64,000 nucleotides of DNA, taken from assembly GCF_036227105.1 (NCBI RefSeq), contig NZ_CP109434.1:6234501-6298500 (forward strand), given 5' to 3'. Below the pieces are notes generated by a model that had not been told where the DNA came from, made no database searches, and worked only from the letters and a program-made list of their open reading frames with translations. Origin of the DNA: Amycolatopsis sp. NBC_01488. GTDB taxonomy: Bacteria > Actinomycetota > Actinomycetes > Mycobacteriales > Pseudonocardiaceae. The position numbers and the translations under genes were made by a program. Each line of letters opens with the position of its first letter. Within the stretch, counting starts at the first letter, position 1. Shown one piece after another: positions 40,245 to 48,159 of this stretch.

Positions 40245-40556
40245 ATGCACAGCAAGGACGCGCAGATGCTGGTCCTCACGGCCCTCGCGGAAGGCCCGAT
40301 GCACGGGTATGCGATCAACACCGCGATCCAATCCTTGACCGGGACCCGGCTCGGACCAGGCAGCCTGTACGGCGCGCTCGCCCGGCTGGAAGCGCGGCGC
40401 TTCATCGAATCGGCCGGCGACCCGTCCGAGGAGCAGCAGAGGCAGCGAACGGTCCGGATCACCACCACGGGGCGGGCGGCGCTGCGGGCGGAGCTCGAGC
40501 AGATGACCAAAGTCGCCCGGGCCGGCCTTCGCGCGTTGGGGAGTGCTCCGGCGTGA
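40245..40556 (+). CDS. PadR-family transcriptional regulator
   Basis: 103 residues from ATG 40245, preceded by GAGAGAGGA. The winged helix (LVLTALAEGPMHGYAINTAIQSLTG, LGPGSLYGALARLEARRFIE, RTVRITTTGRAALRAELEQM) is canonical for PadR. The GTGA overlap with the next gene means the membrane protein is co-translated, the usual PadR-plus-membrane-protein arrangement. Confidence 0.92.
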   Translation: MHSKDAQMLVLTALAEGPMHGYAINTAIQSLTGTRLGPGSLYGALARLEARRFIESAGDPSEEQQRQRTVRITTTGRAALRAELEQMTKVARAGLRALGSAPA

Positions 40557-41359
40557 ACGTGCCCGCCGTCTTGGCTGCGCTCTATCCGCCGGCGATCCAC
40601 CGGCGGTGGGGAACCGAGATCGCGCAGGAAGCGCGCCTGGCCGGGCCGCGCTCGTGGTCCGACACGGTCGTCGGAGCCGTGAAGCTGTGGCTGCACCCGA
40701 GTGAGTGGCCGGAGCCGGGTTCCGGTGAGACCAGCCGCGTGCTGGTCACGGCGTTCGGCGTGGTCATCACGGCGTCCGGGCTGCTGGTGCGGGCGTTCGG
40801 TGCCGGTCGGCTGAGCGTGAATGCCGCGCAGCTCGCGGCGGGGGTGTGGCTCGTGCCGGTCGTGGCCGGGGTCGTGCTGGCGGCGCCGCTGCTGCCGCTG
40901 AAGAGGAGCGCATTCGGGCGGGCGTTCGCCGTGGCCGCCCGGACTCTCGTGGTGCCTGCCGCGGCGGTCGCGGCGCTTCTGTTGCTCGCCCGTACCGGCC
41001 TGGCCGACCATCTGACGGGGCTGCCAAACGTGCTGGTGGTGACCTACTACTGGGTTACCTTGGGCTTCGTCGGATTCCACCTGTGCCTGCTGGTGGCGCG
41101 CATCGGCCGCGTCGCCGTCCTGCCGAGCCTCGAGCGCCTGCGGCTCGCGTTGCTGTGCGGCGGCACCGGGTTCGCGCTCGGTGCCGTACAGGCTCTCGTC
41201 GCGGCCGGCCCCAGCGGTGTGCGTGCCGACGCGGTGGTGCTGGCGTCCGGCCTTGCCACCCTCGCCGTCGCGCTGATCAGCGTCGGCCGGGACTTGCGTG
41301 GCGTTCCCCGGCCAGTGCGATGCGGGCGGTGTCCGCGGGGTCGGACTTGGCGTCGGTGA
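40553..41359 (+). CDS. Membrane protein co-encoded with PadR
   Basis: 268 residues, GTG start inside the PadR stop. A ~45-residue cytoplasmic N-terminus (YPPAIHRRWGTEIAQEARLAGPRSW) precedes about six to seven hydrophobic helices. This matches the permease-like proteins that follow PadR genes in actinomycetes. The last ~19 residues (GVPRPVRCGRCPRGRTWRR) are Arg-rich and read antisense to an IS110-like scrap, so the original C-terminus may have been replaced. Confidence 0.8.
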   Translation: MNVPAVLAALYPPAIHRRWGTEIAQEARLAGPRSWSDTVVGAVKLWLHPSEWPEPGSGETSRVLVTAFGVVITASGLLVRAFGAGRLSVNAAQLAAGVWLVPVVAGVVLAAPLLPLKRSAFGRAFAVAARTLVVPAAAVAALLLLARTGLADHLTGLPNVLVVTYYWVTLGFVGFHLCLLVARIGRVAVLPSLERLRLALLCGGTGFALGAVQALVAAGPSGVRADAVVLASGLATLAVALISVGRDLRGVPRPVRCGRCPRGRTWRR

Positions 41360-41390
41360 CGCCGCGCCGCCTGATCCCTGCCCGCACGGT
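41277..41390 (-). mobile_element. IS110-like transposase scrap
   Basis: The minus-strand frame reads GIRRRGVTDAKSDPADTARIALAGERH, resembling the N-terminal catalytic block of IS110-family transposases (K-S/T-D-x-x-DA-x-x-IA). Nothing else of the element is visible and no terminal repeats were found. Identification rests on this one motif. Confidence 0.4.
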
Positions 41391-41427
41391 GCCTTTCGCG
41401 CGCCGCTCAATCCATTGTGGACGGACC

Positions 41428-41646
41428 ATGTCCGAAAACCCTGTCATTCTCGTGACCGGCACGAGCGAAGGCCTCGGCTACGGGACCGCCCGGCTGCTCG
41501 CCGCCGGAACGACCACCGTGATCGCGCACGCCCGCACCGCGGAAGGAAGCCAGGCGGCGTGCGAACGGCATCGACGTCCTGGTCTGCGCCCGGTGATCAG
41601 CGAGCCGCGTCCGGACGAGCTGACGGGCGACCGGCCGGTGCGCTGA
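41428..41646 (+). pseudogene. Short-chain dehydrogenase fragment
   Basis: ATG 41428 encodes SENPVILVTGTSEGLGYGTARLLAAGTTTVIAHARTAEG, a complete first Rossmann unit with the TGxxxGxG motif. Then, in a different frame, NGIDVLVCAR appears (41570-41593), corresponding to the later strand before the NNAG motif in SDRs. The catalytic Tyr-Lys region is absent and the frame stops at 41644-41646. The region between has been shortened by deletion. The end overlaps the convergent NhaA gene. Confidence 0.75.
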
Positions 41647-43522
41647 CGGCGCGTTTGTGGGCGGTGTCCACAGCAGCCGACAGTGTGGCGATGTCGTAGG
41701 CGCCGTAGTGCCGCCGTCCGTTGACGAAGAACGTCGGCGTGCCGGAGACGCCGCTGAGGTCGGCCGACTCGACGTCCGCCGCCACCTGGGCAGCGCCGGT
41801 GTGCCGGCGGAGATCCTCGCGGAATCGGTCGACGTCGAGGCCGAGTTCCTCGGCGTGGTGGACGAGGTCACCGGGGCGGAGTGTGTCCTGGTGGGCGAAC
41901 AGCAGGTCGTACATCGGCCAGAACGCCCCCTGCTCGGCGGCGGCTTCGGCGGCCTCCGCGGCCAGCTGGGCATACGGGTGGACGTCGGACAGCGGTAGAT
42001 GCCGCCACACGTACCGGACGTCACCCCGGCAGGCGAGCAGGTCCCGGATCACGGGTTCCGCCTGCCCGCAGTACGAACACTGGAAATCGCCGTATTCGAT
42101 GACCGTGACCGGGGCGTTCTCGGGGCCGCGGCTGTGGTCGCTGTTCGGGTCGACCGGTGCGGCGAGGTCGACGAGAGTCTCGCCGGTGCCGAGCAGCGCG
42201 CGGGTACGCCGATGTGACGGCAGCAGCCCGGTGACCCAGGAGAGGACCCACGTGCCGGCCGACGCGACCACCGCGGCGGACAGGATGCCGAGCTTCGCCT
42301 CCTGCAACTGCTCGCCGGTGAAGGAGAGCGACGCCACCAGCAGGGCGACGGTGAAGCCGATACCGGCGACGGTGGCGCCGCCGGCCACGGCCGCCCAGCC
42401 CACCGGTGGGCGAAGCCGACCGCGGCTGAGCCTGGTGACGAGCCACGAGAGGCCGAGGATCCCGAGGGGCTTCCCGAGGGCGTACCCGAACAGGATCCCC
42501 AGCGTGATCGGCGCTGTGTAGGCGCGGGCGAGGAAGCCGGGGCTGATCGTGATGCCCGCATTGGCGAGCGCGAAGAGCGGCACGATCACGTAGCTGGTCC
42601 ACGGGTGGAAGCGCTGCTGGAGCAGCTCGTTCGGGGAGAGCGCCGCGGCGACGCCGGTCTGTGCCGACCGGGCGAGCTCCGGGGTGGGCTGTTCGCGGAA
42701 GAGCCGGAAGACCTCACTCGCCCGTTCGAGGTCGCCGCGCGCGGCCGGGTAGGCGAAGGTGAGCATCCCGATCGCCAGGCCGATCACCACCGGATCGACC
42801 CCGGAGAGGCTCAGCGCCACCCACGCCGCCGCGCCCAGCAGCGCGTACACCAGGCCGAGCCGGACTCCGGCGGCGCGCACGAGCAGGACGACGCAGAAGA
42901 CGCCGAGCGCGACGAGCAACGGCGCGACGGTCACCTTGCCGCTGTACACGGTCGCGATCACCACGAGTGCGACGAGGTCGTCGACGACGGACACGGTCAG
43001 CAGGTAGGTGCGCAGCCGCGCCGGCAGACGGTGCCCGGCCAGCGCGAGTATCCCGAGTGCGAACGCCGTGTCCGTGGAGATGACCACGCCCCAGCCGTGG
43101 GCGGAGGGACGTCCGGCGTTCACGGCGAGGAAGATCGCGGCCGGCACGAGCATCCCGCCGAGGCCGGCGGCCAGCGGCAGCGCGAGCCGTCGCCGGTCAC
43201 GCAGCTCGCCCAGGTCGATCTCGCGCCGCGCCTCCAGCCCGACGACGAAGAAGAACAAGGTCATCAGGCCGCTGTTCACCCACCAGCGCAGGTTCTCCGA
43301 GAGGCCGTGGTCGCCGACGCGGACCGACAGCCGCGTGGCCCACACCGCCTCGTACGACGCGGGCTGCACGTTGGCCCAGACCAGCGCGAGGACCGCGGCG
43401 GCCAGCAGCACCACCGCACCGCCGGTCTCGGTGCGCAGGAACGCACGCAGCGGGGTCCGGACGTTCCGCGCCCACGCGGTCCGCTCGGCGAAGGTCCGGC
43501 CGGATACCTGGCGTTCTGCCAT
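41597..43522 (-). CDS. nhaA: Na+/H+ antiporter NhaA fused to a DsbA-like domain
   Basis: 641 residues. The first ~430 are NhaA: 12 helices, with the paired aspartates in VVDDLVALVV that bind Na+ or H+ and the GLEARREIDLGEL loop. The last ~185 residues form a thioredoxin/DsbA domain: EYGDFQCSYCGQAEPVIRDLL with a CxxC active site and cis-Pro in GTPTFFVNG. This fusion is known in actinobacteria. The antiporter exchanges Na+ for H+; the fused domain may act on the outside in thiol redox. The gene is seven bases from the amidotransferase stop side. Confidence 0.93.
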   Translation of the reverse strand: MAERQVSGRTFAERTAWARNVRTPLRAFLRTETGGAVVLLAAAVLALVWANVQPASYEAVWATRLSVRVGDHGLSENLRWWVNSGLMTLFFFVVGLEARREIDLGELRDRRRLALPLAAGLGGMLVPAAIFLAVNAGRPSAHGWGVVISTDTAFALGILALAGHRLPARLRTYLLTVSVVDDLVALVVIATVYSGKVTVAPLLVALGVFCVVLLVRAAGVRLGLVYALLGAAAWVALSLSGVDPVVIGLAIGMLTFAYPAARGDLERASEVFRLFREQPTPELARSAQTGVAAALSPNELLQQRFHPWTSYVIVPLFALANAGITISPGFLARAYTAPITLGILFGYALGKPLGILGLSWLVTRLSRGRLRPPVGWAAVAGGATVAGIGFTVALLVASLSFTGEQLQEAKLGILSAAVVASAGTWVLSWVTGLLPSHRRTRALLGTGETLVDLAAPVDPNSDHSRGPENAPVTVIEYGDFQCSYCGQAEPVIRDLLACRGDVRYVWRHLPLSDVHPYAQLAAEAAEAAAEQGAFWPMYDLLFAHQDTLRPGDLVHHAEELGLDVDRFREDLRRHTGAAQVAADVESADLSGVSGTPTFFVNGRRHYGAYDIATLSAAVDTAHKRAVSAPAGRPSARPDAAR

Positions 43523-43528
43523 CCCCGC

Positions 43529-44392
43529 TCAGCTTGCCGCTTGCGACGCCGCGGCCCTGACGCCGAGGCCGTCCAGGGTGAGCGGGTGGCGCGGCGGGTG
43601 GGCGATGATGATGCGCCGCATGCAGGTGAGGTGGTCGTCGACGTGCAACAGCTCGCCGGGGCGCAACGGCTGCCAGCCCGGGTCCTCGTCCATCCGCTCA
43701 CTGGCCACCACCACCGCGGCGTACTCGGACAGCGCGCCGGAACGGGCCCGGATACCGCCCGCAGTGCTCGCGTGCTCGAGGCGCCTGTCGCCGTGCGGGC
43801 CGCCGGGACCGCGTCGCAGCAGGAACAGGTCGTGGGTGTCGGGGTAGCGCAGCGCCCACAGCTCGGTCGGCGTGGTCAGGATCAGGTTGATCGCGTACAC
43901 GGGCAGGTTCTCGGCCACCCACCGGGCCGCCGCGGTGATCGCGGCGGTGACGTCGCCGCTGTGCGCGTCGATCTGCTGGGTGATGAGGGCGAAGAACCGT
44001 TCCGAGTCGGTGTCACCGATCACCAGGTCGCGGTAGTCGCCGAGGTGGGCTTCCAGCTTCGGCAGGTCGGCGAGCACGCCGTTGTGCGCGAACAGCCGGC
44101 CGCGTTGCTCGAACGGGTGGGTGTTGCGCGGTTCGAGGCCGCCCGTGGCGGCGTAGCGGAGGTGCGCCAGGAACGTCGCCGACTCGCGTTCCTTCGCTGC
44201 ACGGGCGAACTGCGGGTCCTGGCAGGCAGCCTGCTTGTCCACCATCGGCGTGCCGTCCACACCGAACACGCCCAACCCGGTTCCAGCCGGCTCCTGGCGG
44301 CTGTGCTGCGCCAGGCCGTCCGGCGCTTCCAGTAGCCGGAACGTGGCGCGCACCCGGTGCGGGGCGGCCGACAACCCGAACAAACGACACAT
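43529..44392 (-). CDS. Class II glutamine amidotransferase (EgtC-like)
   Basis: 287 residues starting MCRLFGLSAAPHRVRATFRLLEAPDGL: Cys2 becomes the N-terminal nucleophile after Met removal. Further class II motifs are FLAHLRYAATGGLEPRNTHPF, FAHNGVL and IGDTDSERFFALI. It resembles EgtC, which removes glutamate from the ergothioneine precursor, but no other egt gene is nearby, so the substrate is unproven. It lies between zwf and nhaA in one direction. Confidence 0.85.
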   Translation of the reverse strand: MCRLFGLSAAPHRVRATFRLLEAPDGLAQHSRQEPAGTGLGVFGVDGTPMVDKQAACQDPQFARAAKERESATFLAHLRYAATGGLEPRNTHPFEQRGRLFAHNGVLADLPKLEAHLGDYRDLVIGDTDSERFFALITQQIDAHSGDVTAAITAAARWVAENLPVYAINLILTTPTELWALRYPDTHDLFLLRRGPGGPHGDRRLEHASTAGGIRARSGALSEYAAVVVASERMDEDPGWQPLRPGELLHVDDHLTCMRRIIIAHPPRHPLTLDGLGVRAAASQAAS

Positions 44393-44401
44393 GGCGGACC
44401 T

Positions 44402-45850
44402 TCAGTCTCGAGGCGGGCCGGCGTGGGGCAAACGCCAGCGGAACGGCGTGATGAGCTGGTCGACGGCGGGTTGCGGGCCCCAGGTGCCCGGCTCGTAGGG
44501 CTGGACCGGGGGAGGGTCGTCCAGGAGCGGGCCGGAGATCTCCCACAGGCGCTCCACCGCCGCGGCCTGGGTGAACAGGGACTCGTCGCCGAGCATGGCG
44601 TCCAGGATGAGCCGCTCGTAGCCTTCGAGACTGTGGGCGGCGCAGAACGAGTCGGCGTAGCGGAAGACCATCCCGGCGGCACCGAGCCGCAGCTGCGCGC
44701 CGGGCTCCTTGGCCAGGAACTCGACAGTGATCGAGCCGGGGTCGGCGAAGTCGATGACGAGCTCGTTCCGCCCGTCCCGGGCGCCGGCCGGGAACATCCG
44801 CAGCGGCGGTTCGTGGAAGCCCAGCGTCACCAGCTGCCGGCTCGCGCCGAGCTTCTTGCCGGAGCGCAGGAAGAACGGGACGCCGGACCACCGCCAGTTG
44901 TCGATCTCGACCCGCACCGCCGCCATGGTCTCGGTTTGGGAGTCCGCGGCGACACCGTCCTCGTCGCGGTAGCCGGTGTACTGGCCACGCACGACGTGCT
45001 GCACGTCGATGGGCCGGAGCGCGTCGAAGACCTTGGCCGTCTCCTCGCGCAGGTGCCGGGCGTCCAGCGCGGTGGGCGGCTCCATGGCCAGGAATCCCAG
45101 TACCTGCAGCAGATGCGTGACGATCATGTCCCGGTAGGCACCGGTGTGCTCGTAGAAGCCGGCGCGGCCCTCGATCGAGAGCGTCTCCGGCACGTCGATC
45201 TGCACGTAGCTGATGTGGTTGCGGTTCCAGACCGGCTCGAACAGGCCGTTCGCGAACCGGAAGGCCAGGATGTTGTCGACGGACTCCTTGCCGAGGAAGT
45301 GGTCGATCCGGAACACCTGGGACTCGTCGAAGACCGCGTGGACCGTGTCGTTCAGCGCGCGAGCGGATTCCAGGTCGGTGCCGAACGGCTTCTCGATGAT
45401 GACCCGCGACCCGGGCGCGAGGCCCGCGGCGCCGAGCATGGTGACCGTCGGTTCGAAGGCGGCTGGTGGGACGGCCAGGTGGAACAGTCGTCCCGGTGCG
45501 CCACCGATCTCCTTCTCCGCCCGTTCGATCGCGGCGACCAACGCGGTGGTGTCGTCGGGGCTCGCGCCGGCGAAGGAAAGCGTCTGCTGGAACGTCTCCC
45601 AGGTCTCGCCGTTCGGCTTGCTGGTCCCGAACCGCTCGACTGCTTCGCGGGCGAGGTCGCGGAACTGCTCGTCGCTCAGGGTCCGCCGGGACGAGCCGAT
45701 GATCCGGTACCGGTCGGGCAGCAGGCCGACCGCGGCGAGGTGGAACAGCCCGGGCAGCAGCTTGCGCGCGGCCAGGTCGCCCGTCGCCCCGAACAGGACG
45801 ACGACGTGGTTCTCCGGTCGGGCTGATCCCGACACTCGCGACGATGTCAC
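44402..45850 (-). CDS. zwf: Glucose-6-phosphate 1-dehydrogenase
   Basis: 482 residues from GTG 45850, which has GAAGAGG five bases upstream; GTG 45877 is the alternative. NADP-binding GATGDLAARKLLPGLF lies at the N-terminus, RIDHFLGKESVDN carries the active-site His and Lys, and EKPFGTDLESAR and GVPFFLRSGKKL follow. It oxidises glucose 6-phosphate to 6-phosphogluconolactone, making NADPH. Other pentose-phosphate genes are absent here, so it is probably a secondary isozyme. Confidence 0.95.
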   Translation of the reverse strand: MTSSRVSGSARPENHVVVLFGATGDLAARKLLPGLFHLAAVGLLPDRYRIIGSSRRTLSDEQFRDLAREAVERFGTSKPNGETWETFQQTLSFAGASPDDTTALVAAIERAEKEIGGAPGRLFHLAVPPAAFEPTVTMLGAAGLAPGSRVIIEKPFGTDLESARALNDTVHAVFDESQVFRIDHFLGKESVDNILAFRFANGLFEPVWNRNHISYVQIDVPETLSIEGRAGFYEHTGAYRDMIVTHLLQVLGFLAMEPPTALDARHLREETAKVFDALRPIDVQHVVRGQYTGYRDEDGVAADSQTETMAAVRVEIDNWRWSGVPFFLRSGKKLGASRQLVTLGFHEPPLRMFPAGARDGRNELVIDFADPGSITVEFLAKEPGAQLRLGAAGMVFRYADSFCAAHSLEGYERLILDAMLGDESLFTQAAAVERLWEISGPLLDDPPPVQPYEPGTWGPQPAVDQLITPFRWRLPHAGPPRD

Positions 45851-45882
45851 TGTGGCCTCTTCCGCGACGACGGACACGTGCT

Positions 45883-46713
45883 TCAGTTCCCGCTGCCCTG
45901 CGCGGCGGCGGCCACGGGCTGCCACGCACGCCAGGAGGCCAGCCGGGACTCGTAGTCCGCGGTCGCGATGCCCAGTGGCGCCTCGCCGAGGAACAGGCGC
46001 AGCGGCGGGTGGGGGGAGTCGACGAGCCGCAGCACGGCGTCGCGGGTCGCGGCCGGGTCACCGGGTGTGAAGCGCCGGGCGCGGGCCTGCACCGCCTGCT
46101 CGTGGACCGGTTCGTAGGCGGGCAGCACGGTGGCGTGCCGGGCGGACGGCCCGGCCCAGTCCGTCGAATAGCCGCTCGGCTCGATCAGCGTGACCTTGAT
46201 GCCGAACCCGGCCACCTCCTGGGCCAGGCTCTGGCTCAGCCCTTCCAGCGCCCACTTCGACGCGTGGTAGGCGCCGGTGTTCACGAACGCCGAGATCCCG
46301 CCGATCGAGGACACCTGCAGGAGGTGCCCGCTGCCCTGCTCGCGCAGGAAGGGCAGGGCGGCCTGGGTGACCCACAAGGCGCCGAGCAGGTTCGTCTCCA
46401 ACTGCGCCCGGATCTCGGCTTCGCTGATCTCCTCGACCATGCCGAACTGCCCGTAGCCGGCGTTGTTCACGACGACGTCGAGCCGCCCGAAGTGGTGGTG
46501 TGCCTGCCGTACGGCGGCGAAATCCGCGTCGCGGTCGGTGACGTCCAGCCGGATCGGCAGCATCGCCTCCCCGTAGGTGGCCACGAGATCGTCCAGGCTG
46601 GAGACATCGCGGGCCGTCGCCGCCACCGTGTCGCCGCGGTCCAGTGCCGCGATCGCCCACTCGCGGCCGAAGCCGCGCGACGTGCCGGTGATGAACCAGG
46701 TCTTCGCCGTCAT
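45883..46713 (-). CDS. Short-chain dehydrogenase/reductase
   Basis: 276 residues. TGTSRGFGREWA (cofactor), NNAGYGQFGMVEEIS, SSIGG and the catalytic YHASKWALEGLSQSLAQE. The combination with a C-terminal FLGEAPLGIATADYESR is typical of the large oxidoreductase SDR group. It lies 32 bases upstream of zwf on the same strand and 13 bases downstream of a membrane-protein gene. The substrate is unknown. Confidence 0.92.
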   Translation of the reverse strand: MTAKTWFITGTSRGFGREWAIAALDRGDTVAATARDVSSLDDLVATYGEAMLPIRLDVTDRDADFAAVRQAHHHFGRLDVVVNNAGYGQFGMVEEISEAEIRAQLETNLLGALWVTQAALPFLREQGSGHLLQVSSIGGISAFVNTGAYHASKWALEGLSQSLAQEVAGFGIKVTLIEPSGYSTDWAGPSARHATVLPAYEPVHEQAVQARARRFTPGDPAATRDAVLRLVDSPHPPLRLFLGEAPLGIATADYESRLASWRAWQPVAAAAQGSGN

Positions 46714-46726
46714 CGCAGGTCCTTCC

Positions 46727-47698
46727 TCAGTCGGTTCCCGGGCTCTTGCCGAGTTTGTGGGTCACCACGATCATCGCCCCGAACAGGGCCACCGCCCAGA
46801 CGGCGAGCACCGCGATCGGCTGGAGGTGCTGGCAGTTCGCGAAGTAGACCGCGTTGCGCAGCGACGTCACGGTGGCGCCGGAGGGCAGCCACTGCGAGAC
46901 GAACGCGAACGGGGCGGGCAGCAGGGGTGGTGCGACCGCGCCGCCGGAGGAGCTGTTGCCCAGCACGACGAAGAACAACCACGTCGGCACGATCGCCCAG
47001 CGGCCGATCAGCACGACCATCAGCGAGCAGAACGACGCGACCGCCAGGATGTGCAGCGCGAGGATGCCCCAGCTCTCCAGAACCGGCAACGTGAGCCGGT
47101 GCAGCAGCAGGCCGTCGACGAGCGTGAAGACCAGCGACGCGCCCACCGCCAGGCCGGCCACGAACGCCGTCCACCGGCGCGGCGAGAACGGACCCGCGTT
47201 GGCGCCCACCTGGAAGACCGTGATGAACCCGACGATCGTCGCGACGAGCATGAGGTAGAAGATCTCCACGCCGTTCGGGTCGTGCGTCCCGAGCGGACGC
47301 GTGTCCACCACCCGCACTGCCGGATCGGCGACGGCGACCTGCTCCAGCACCCGCGCGACGGACGCTCCGGCCGCGCTCGCCACGTAGAGCGTCGGTGTCG
47401 GCGCGGTCAGGTCCAGTGCCGCGTAGACATTCTGCTCGTCGACCGCGTGCAGCGCGTCCGCGACCGAGGCATACGGGTGGAAGACCAGGCCGTCCTGGGC
47501 GACGCGCTGCACCGAGTCCACTGTGGACTCGTGCCCGGCCGGGTCGCCGACGAGCGCGGCTTCGATCCGGTGCGGCACCGGGTCGCCGAGCGCGAGCGAG
47601 TACGACGCGACGAACAGCGAGCCCATGACGACCGCCAGCGCGGCGATGACGACCGCGCGTCGCGTGGCGGACCGGCGGTGCTCTGTCGGAGCGCTCAT
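46727..47698 (-). CDS. ABC-2/YhgE-like membrane protein
   Basis: 323 residues from ATG 47698. One N-terminal helix (about 14-36), then a ~120-residue external domain, then five helices (about 148-310). The layout matches the YhgE/Pip or ABC-2-type membrane proteins (a single helix, a large loop and a C-terminal bundle). No ATPase is adjacent. The external loop contains DPNGVEIFYLMLVATIVGF at its end. It probably exports something or holds an envelope role; the substrate is unknown. Confidence 0.75.
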   Translation of the reverse strand: MSAPTEHRRSATRRAVVIAALAVVMGSLFVASYSLALGDPVPHRIEAALVGDPAGHESTVDSVQRVAQDGLVFHPYASVADALHAVDEQNVYAALDLTAPTPTLYVASAAGASVARVLEQVAVADPAVRVVDTRPLGTHDPNGVEIFYLMLVATIVGFITVFQVGANAGPFSPRRWTAFVAGLAVGASLVFTLVDGLLLHRLTLPVLESWGILALHILAVASFCSLMVVLIGRWAIVPTWLFFVVLGNSSSGGAVAPPLLPAPFAFVSQWLPSGATVTSLRNAVYFANCQHLQPIAVLAVWAVALFGAMIVVTHKLGKSPGTD

Positions 47699-47871
47699 CG
47701 AGCCTCGTCTTTCTTCGTCGATCCGTCTACACCAGATTTCCGGACCGGGCACCGTCCGGCATCGACGCCACCGGGCGAACCGGCTGCCCGCTAACCCGAT
47801 TCGGGTGATTCCTGCTGGCCGGTATGCCGTCGGTCCAGGTAGCGGGCTCACCCCCGATTCACACCCACCCG

Positions 47872-48159
47872 TAATCTCCGATGGCAGGATTACCTCTGGC
47901 AGGCGCGACAAATGCAGGCGTTGTCGCTGGCCGTGCACATTCCCCTGGTCTGCTTCGGAATCGTCTTTCCCGCGGTCTCGGGTTCACGCTCGAGGGTTTC
48001 TCGTTCTTCCTCGAGGCGATCTTCATCGCGATCTACGTCCACGGCTGGGACCGCATCCCGCCACGGCGGCATTTCCTGGCCGGCATCCCGGTGGCGATCG
48101 CGGGTGTGGCGGGGTTTCGCCCTCGGCTACCACTGGGCCACCTGAAGGTCAGCGCCTGA
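47872..48159 (+). pseudogene. Cytochrome bd-type oxidase subunit I (cydA-like) fragment
   Basis: In one frame: DYLWQARQMQALSLAVHIPLVCFGIVFPAV, the first helix region of CydA-type quinol oxidases including the His. It then shifts directly into LGFTLEGFSFFLEAIFIAIYVHGWDR and PPRRHFLAGIPVAIAGVAG in a second frame, corresponding to a part roughly 70 residues further on. After that homology stops and TGA follows at 48157-48159. At least two deletions are required. It ends 11 bases inside the convergent kinase gene. Confidence 0.82.

Noticed and set aside
37799..41410. 1203-codon minus-strand frame spanning several loci
   Set aside because: It crosses the hydrolase, PadR and gap regions in a non-homologous frame; only its GC bias keeps it open.
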